Both the position numbers and the translations under genes were made by a program. Below are positions 60,697-64,000 of a stretch of 64,000 bases of DNA, piece after piece. Within the stretch, counting starts at the first letter, position 1; each line of letters begins with the position of its first letter. The stretch lies in assembly GCA_036494815.1 (NCBI GenBank), contig DASXNV010000004.1:6859-70858 (forward strand). The letters are read 5' to 3'. Source of the DNA: Poindextera sp036494815 (GTDB lineage: Bacteria > Pseudomonadota > Alphaproteobacteria > Caulobacterales > Caulobacteraceae). Below the pieces are notes generated by a model. It saw nothing but the letters and a program-made list of their open reading frames with translations, had not been told where the DNA came from and searched no databases.

Positions 60697-62219
60697 GCGG
60701 CCACTCCTGTGAACACGGTGGCCAACTCGTCGTAGAGGCTGAGCGGCGTGTAAGTGACGACGATCTTCGGCAAGGCCTCCATGTCGGGCGTGAACAGCGT
60801 GCGTAGGGTGTTCATATCCGGCAACCGACCGGCGTCGAGATCCTGGTCGAGGCGCTCGGCCAGTTCCGCCTCACAGGCTCGATCGTGAGCCAGAGCCAAC
60901 AGATCCACCATGGTGCGGCAGGCGCTGCGAGCTGGAAGGCTGGCGATCATCGCCTCAAAGGCTCGGCCATAAGCCTGACGGGGGAAGAGCTTGTCGCGGT
61001 AGACCAGCCCCATCAGCGCCATGGGCTTGCGCCTGAGGGCATGGATCACGTGCCGGTAGTCGACGACGTGATCGTGCTTGCCGTTGGTCTGGGCGCGGCC
61101 GCGCGGCATGGTCATCTGGTGGCTGCCGCCCAGATAGACGTCGAGGCGATCGTCATAGAGGCGGACGCGCAGCCGGTGTCCGATCAGGCGGGATGGCGTG
61201 CTGTAGAATACCTTGCGCAGAACGAAGCCGCTGGAGGAGGTGACGGTGACGATAGCCTCCTCATAGTCGGCTGTACGGCGCCCAGGCAGTTCCTTGAGCG
61301 CCGCCCGCTCGACATCGATGCGCGGACCGAACTTGGCGTTATGGCGTCCGCTCACCTCATCAATGAACCGGCGATAGGCGGCCAGATCGGCGAAGTCGCG
61401 CGAGCCACGCATCAGTACGGCGTCTTGGACAGTCTTCTTCAGATGCCCATGCGAGCTCTCGACCGAGCCGTTCTCATGGGCCACGCCGGTGTTGTTGCGC
61501 GTCGGCTCCATGCCGTAATGGGCGCACAGCGCGTCATAGCGCGTGGTCAGATCCTCGCGGGCGTCGCGGTCCAGGTTGCGGAACGCGGCCGACAGGCTGT
61601 CGCTGCGATGTTCGTGCGGCGCTCCGCCCAGCGCCCACAGGGCGTTCTGCAGCCCTTCGGCCAGAGCGACATAGCTCTCGCCGCCCAACACCACATGGGC
61701 ATGCTCGAAGCCCGAGTAGACCAGCCGGAAGTGATAGAGCCGATGATCGAGCGCCTGGCCCGCCACGGTGATCATCAGGTCGGCCATGTCGGTGAAGTCC
61801 GACAGGCCCATCCGCCCAGGCTCATGCACCTGGCGGAACATCACTTCCTGCTCGGGCCCGAACAGGGCGCGCCAACCCCGGATCCGACGCTCCAGAGTCC
61901 GGCGCACCCCCACATGAAGCTCAGGATGGCGCCGGCTCATCTCCTCAAAGATGGCCACCACCCGCAAGCCGGGAGCCGCCTTAAGCATGGGAACGATCTC
62001 GCTGTCCCAGATCGCCAGCAGAGGATCTGGACGCCGCCGTTCGCGGGCCGGCTTGGGCGCTGAAGGCAGGCTCGCATATTTCTCATGGCGATAAGCGCTG
62101 GAGCCGCTGAAGCCAGACTTGGCCGCCGCGATCCTCGCCGTATTGGTCTGTCGATGGGTCATGTAAAGTCTCTTCTGGCTGTCGGTGACATGGCGGCCGG
62201 GCAAAGGCGGCTTCCTCAT
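60693..62219 (-). CDS. istA: IstA transposase of IS21
   Basis: A 508-aa DDE transposase. N-terminal DNA-binding region (RQTNTARIAAAKSGFSGSSA), then the RNase H-like core with DFTDMADLMITVAGQA (first Asp), HRSDSLSAAFRNLD (second Asp) and AHENGSVESSHGHLKKTVQD (Glu). The C-terminal part (SRLIGHRLRVRLYDDRLDVY) is a beta-barrel domain. ATG 62219 is used; the methionine 20 codons on is an alternative. ATGA overlap with istB. Confidence 0.92.
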   Translation of the reverse strand: MRKPPLPGRHVTDSQKRLYMTHRQTNTARIAAAKSGFSGSSAYRHEKYASLPSAPKPARERRRPDPLLAIWDSEIVPMLKAAPGLRVVAIFEEMSRRHPELHVGVRRTLERRIRGWRALFGPEQEVMFRQVHEPGRMGLSDFTDMADLMITVAGQALDHRLYHFRLVYSGFEHAHVVLGGESYVALAEGLQNALWALGGAPHEHRSDSLSAAFRNLDRDAREDLTTRYDALCAHYGMEPTRNNTGVAHENGSVESSHGHLKKTVQDAVLMRGSRDFADLAAYRRFIDEVSGRHNAKFGPRIDVERAALKELPGRRTADYEEAIVTVTSSSGFVLRKVFYSTPSRLIGHRLRVRLYDDRLDVYLGGSHQMTMPRGRAQTNGKHDHVVDYRHVIHALRRKPMALMGLVYRDKLFPRQAYGRAFEAMIASLPARSACRTMVDLLALAHDRACEAELAERLDQDLDAGRLPDMNTLRTLFTPDMEALPKIVVTYTPLSLYDELATVFTGVAA

Positions 62220-62296
62220 TGGCGTGAAGAAAAACCGTTCTTAGCCCGTCGGCCCCGACTGCCAGGCGGCGTCATCCCCCTCAAAGAGATGGCGCC

Positions 62297-62354
62297 GCCG
62301 CAGCTGTCGCTCCTCCGGTCGGCTACGCCTTCCCTACAGAGCGACAGCTGCGGC
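62297..62354 (-). promoter_or_regulatory. 16-bp stem-loop in the istA leader
   Basis: GCCGCAGCTGTCGCTC (62297-62312) and its exact reverse complement (62339-62354) enclose 26 nt. It lies between the IS right end and the istA start, so it is transcribed in the leader. It may limit transposase expression from outside promoters; this is inference. Confidence 0.5.
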
Positions 62355-62403
62355 GAATCTCATCCTGATTGACGCTGAGTCTCACCTTGATTGTCGCGCG
62401 GCA

Positions 62404-62744
62404 AAATGAACCTCGCCGCCAAATAAGCGCAGATTCTCACAGCCGTTCACACAGGCAAGGCCGGCGTCACCTGCTGTGCCAAATGCGACATGGTGGCGAC
62501 CGTCTCTCTGGCCCGGCTGGATCGCTACAAAGTCGGCCGGGGCCAGTACGCGGTCCCTGCCCTGCCGGCGGCTGATTTCGACGCAATCCGCCTCGGGGTC
62601 GCAAAGGCGCTCGTGCTGACGGGTCTATGATCTTGACCCGTCAAAGGATTAGACCCATATAACGACCGTTCCCCTCGGGGACTTGCGAGACTTTCTCTCG
62701 GGAAAGCCGGACGCGGCAAGGGCGATGACAAGCCAGCTACGTCC
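62404..62744. other. Region right of IS21 with a short Cys-containing ORF
   Basis: An open stretch 62427-62630 encodes GKAGVTCCAKCDMVATVSLA and RGQYAVPALPAADFD; a CxxC-type zinc-binding turn is suggested. The only ATG (62490) starts after the Cys residues, giving 46 aa; the beginning may have been lost to IS21. The rest shows no gene; 62640-62740 contains only weak repeats. Confidence 0.35.
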
Positions 62745-63041
62745 GTGAATGGGGCCGGGAAACCGGCCCTTTGTCATTTGTGCGCTACCCCTGATGGTCA
62801 CGACCGCCTTGGAGCAAGAGCGTTGGAGACCACCAGGCCAAACGCGATTTGTCAGAATTGCCGTCGTCCCGCCTACCTGATCGCTGGCGCCACAGAGACC
62901 CGCTGTCGCCGCAAAATTGACGGCTTCATGTGCGATAGCCCCGTGGGGCCACACGATACGTGGAGGGTCTGCCCGACCTGTAACGGCGCTGACCGTCTCC
63001 CCTGCGAGTATTGCCACGGTGACCGCTGGATGGCGGCCTAG
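62745..63041 (+). CDS. Small Cys-rich zinc-ribbon-like protein
   Basis: A 98-aa protein from a GTG start preceded by GGGCGATG-type purines. It has ten Cys: C10/C13, C36/C39, C54, C63, C76/C79 and C87/C90, four of them CxxC pairs. The C-terminal VCPTCNGADRLPCEYCHGD resembles a DnaJ-type zinc ribbon. It probably binds two or more zinc ions. No family was recognised. It lies in the accessory tail next to the IS21 element. Confidence 0.5.
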   Translation: MNGAGKPALCHLCATPDGHDRLGARALETTRPNAICQNCRRPAYLIAGATETRCRRKIDGFMCDSPVGPHDTWRVCPTCNGADRLPCEYCHGDRWMAA

Positions 63042-63545
63042 CTATAGCGACGCACAATGATGGTCGGGCCGACGCGCAATCATCGCCCATTTTCAGCGCA
63101 GATTAGCTGAGATTATAGGGCGGGACAGACGTGCGGTGTTTGAGATTGAGCGCACGGTCGGTGAGACGGACGCGCAATCACGCAGGTTCAACGCAGGCTA
63201 TTCGAGATGTCCGGTTTGGGCGCGAGGCCCAACGGTGAGAATCGCCCCGTTGCGGACGTTCGGTTCGCGCGGGGGCTCCGCGTGGGCGTAGGCGAATAGT
63301 GGCTCCATAGTATCCATCCGGCGGGGACCGCAGGCATGGTCGGCTAGGATTTTGACGGCGCGACCTTGTTGTACTCGTCCAAGAGCAGTTGAACCTCATC
63401 GATAGCCCCGAGCTGCGCAGCATTCACGGCCAGCTCAGCCCAGACAAGGCGGTCTACCCCGTAGGGCTACGCCGCGACGCGGTCGACTGTCGATGCCAGC
63501 TATGCAACTTTCGACAAGCTTGGCCGAGGTCGGGAGCTTGTCGGG
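63042..63545. other. 500-bp degenerate region with short repeats and relics
   Basis: Three copies of GACGCRCAATSA lie at 63049, 63071 and 63169, the last preceded by GGTGAGAC as in the IS21 ends. On the minus strand 63344-63466 encodes a 40-residue protein-like piece (LVWAELAVNAAQLGAIDEV, ending NKVAPSKS) with stops upstream in the same frame, probably a decayed gene end. No complete gene is supported. Confidence 0.4.
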
Positions 63546-63914
63546 ATGGATGTGTCGGTTTTGTCTGCCCGCAATATGTGGCTTCGACGGATCGCAGTTG
63601 TCGGGTTAGCTGGCATGTGTGGGCTCTTGACCACGGGCCCGTCGCTAGCGGTCACGAAATGGATGCTGCCGGCAGCCGGGTTGATGGTTTGGCGTTCTTA
63701 CGTCCGTACCCAGAACTATAACGCTCGACGTCGCGGCGCGCGCATTAGCGACTTGCCTTTGTCGAAAAGGGCCTACGCGATCATCGCGACCGGTTTTTGC
63801 GCGATGCTCAGTCTCCCGTTGTGGGTTTTGTGTGATCGCGCTTTCATCGCAATAACCCTCGTCCCTGCGCTGATCTGCGCTTGGTTTGCCATCTGGTTGT
63901 CCCGCGGCACCTAA
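63546..63914 (+). CDS. Small hypothetical membrane protein
   Basis: A 122-aa protein with about three hydrophobic segments (IAVVGLAGMCGLLTTGPSLA, residues about 17-37; AIIATGFCAMLSLPLWVL, about 80-97; AITLVPALICAWFAIWLS, about 102-119) and a basic loop RTQNYNARRRGARISDLP between. No family recognised. The stop overlaps that of a convergent gene. ATG 63546 has GTCGGGAT-like purines upstream only weakly. Confidence 0.45.
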   Translation: MDVSVLSARNMWLRRIAVVGLAGMCGLLTTGPSLAVTKWMLPAAGLMVWRSYVRTQNYNARRRGARISDLPLSKRAYAIIATGFCAMLSLPLWVLCDRAFIAITLVPALICAWFAIWLSRGT

Positions 63915-64000
63915 TTGACTTCCCTGGGGGTTCGGTGTCGCAGGCGGCTATCAAGCACGAGCCACGCGAAGATCATCAGCGCGAGCCCCCCGCCCAACCA
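63911..64000 (-). CDS. C-terminal end of a minus-strand membrane protein, partial
   Basis: The frame open at base 64000 reads WLGGGLALMIFAWLVLDSR then a basic tail ending TPREVN and TAG at 63911-63913. It has one hydrophobic helix of about 16 residues. Only 29 codons are visible; the gene continues beyond the window. It overlaps the stop of the 63546-63914 gene by three bases. Confidence 0.4.
   Translation of the reverse strand, partial: WLGGGLALMIFAWLVLDSRLRHRTPREVN

Larger units (their letters stand above)
59764..62403 (-). mobile_element. IS21-family insertion sequence, complete, 2640 bp
   Basis: Both ends carry matched IS21-style multiple terminal repeats: left TGTGGCGCGACAATC, then GCGCGTCAATCTGGATGAGA; right (reverse strand) TGCCGCGCGACAATC, then CAGCGTCAATCAGGATGAGA. 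Between them are intact istA and istB. No direct target duplication is visible: 59756-59763 is GCGTCGCT, 62404-62411 is AAATGAAC. So one flank was probably deleted or rearranged after insertion. Confidence 0.88.

Noticed and set aside
60885..62063. 392-codon plus-strand open frame inside istA
   Set aside because: Antisense to the intact transposase; no motif and no RBS.
63389..63721. Overlapping 110-codon plus-strand open frame
   Set aside because: It overlaps the better membrane-protein candidate at 63546-63914 in another frame and lacks any coherent hydrophobic or domain pattern.

Overview
The window is a high-GC chromosomal segment from an alphaproteobacterium, most likely Caulobacterales (Caulobacter/Phenylobacterium type). 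This rests on a GAAC-N7-GAAC SOS box before recA, a DUF1476 protein (the alphaproteobacterial F1-ATPase zeta inhibitor), separate purS/purQ/short purL genes, a purL-bolA-grxD neighbourhood and abundant overlapping start/stop codons. The genus is an inference from gene content. No rRNA, tRNA or CRISPR array was seen.

Layout. 1-9061: seven tightly overlapping peptidoglycan and division genes (ftsI, 5' end outside the window, then murE, murF, mraY, murD, ftsW, murG). 9068-13476: an interruption holding a Phd/VapC toxin-antitoxin pair with a clear operator, a secreted YXWY/proline-rich protein with 147-bp tandem repeats, a dispersed palindromic repeat and a CHASE4-type hybrid histidine kinase. 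13644-15990: murC-murB. The usual ddl-ftsQAZ continuation is absent; an ornithine cyclodeaminase-like gene follows on the other strand. 16004-20550: FadL-type outer-membrane protein, small proteins and a single-domain response regulator. 20551-34304: housekeeping genes (recA, alaS, icd, trmJ, rpsD, purB), a PagL-like lipid A deacylase, a glutathione transferase, an MFS transporter, a BNR-propeller/MoaD-like pair and DUF1476. 34373-39685: a Kir-type potassium channel and the purine genes purC-purS-purQ-purL.

39686-44959: an AT-rich structured leader and an 851-residue GH16 glycanase with RTX-like repeats separate purL from bolA, an aldo/keto-reductase-fold protein lacking the catalytic tetrad, grxD and a thioesterase. 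44969-49474: a radC remnant, map, a TylF-like methyltransferase with two divergent PhyH-type oxygenases, and sfsA. 49530-56599: a CinA-like protein, a soluble chemoreceptor with cheW, arsC, a GDT1 transporter, a glycosyltransferase and GTP-dependent PEP carboxykinase.

56600-64000 is an accessory, decaying region. It has a 9-bp tandem repeat abutting a Phd antitoxin, a frameshifted VapC lacking its first catalytic Asp, a second VapC relic, a cupin-TetR operon with a matching operator, an IS630 transposase cut off by a complete IS21-family element (istA/istB, 2640 bp), short Cys-rich ORFs, IS-end-like repeats and small membrane proteins.

The most unusual signals are the 9-bp operator-like array with its dead toxin, the GH16-RTX gene with a multi-hairpin leader, the tetrad-less AKR between bolA and grxD, the propeller/ubiquitin-like pair, and the interrupted division cluster. 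No complete undescribed defence or biosynthetic system could be demonstrated.
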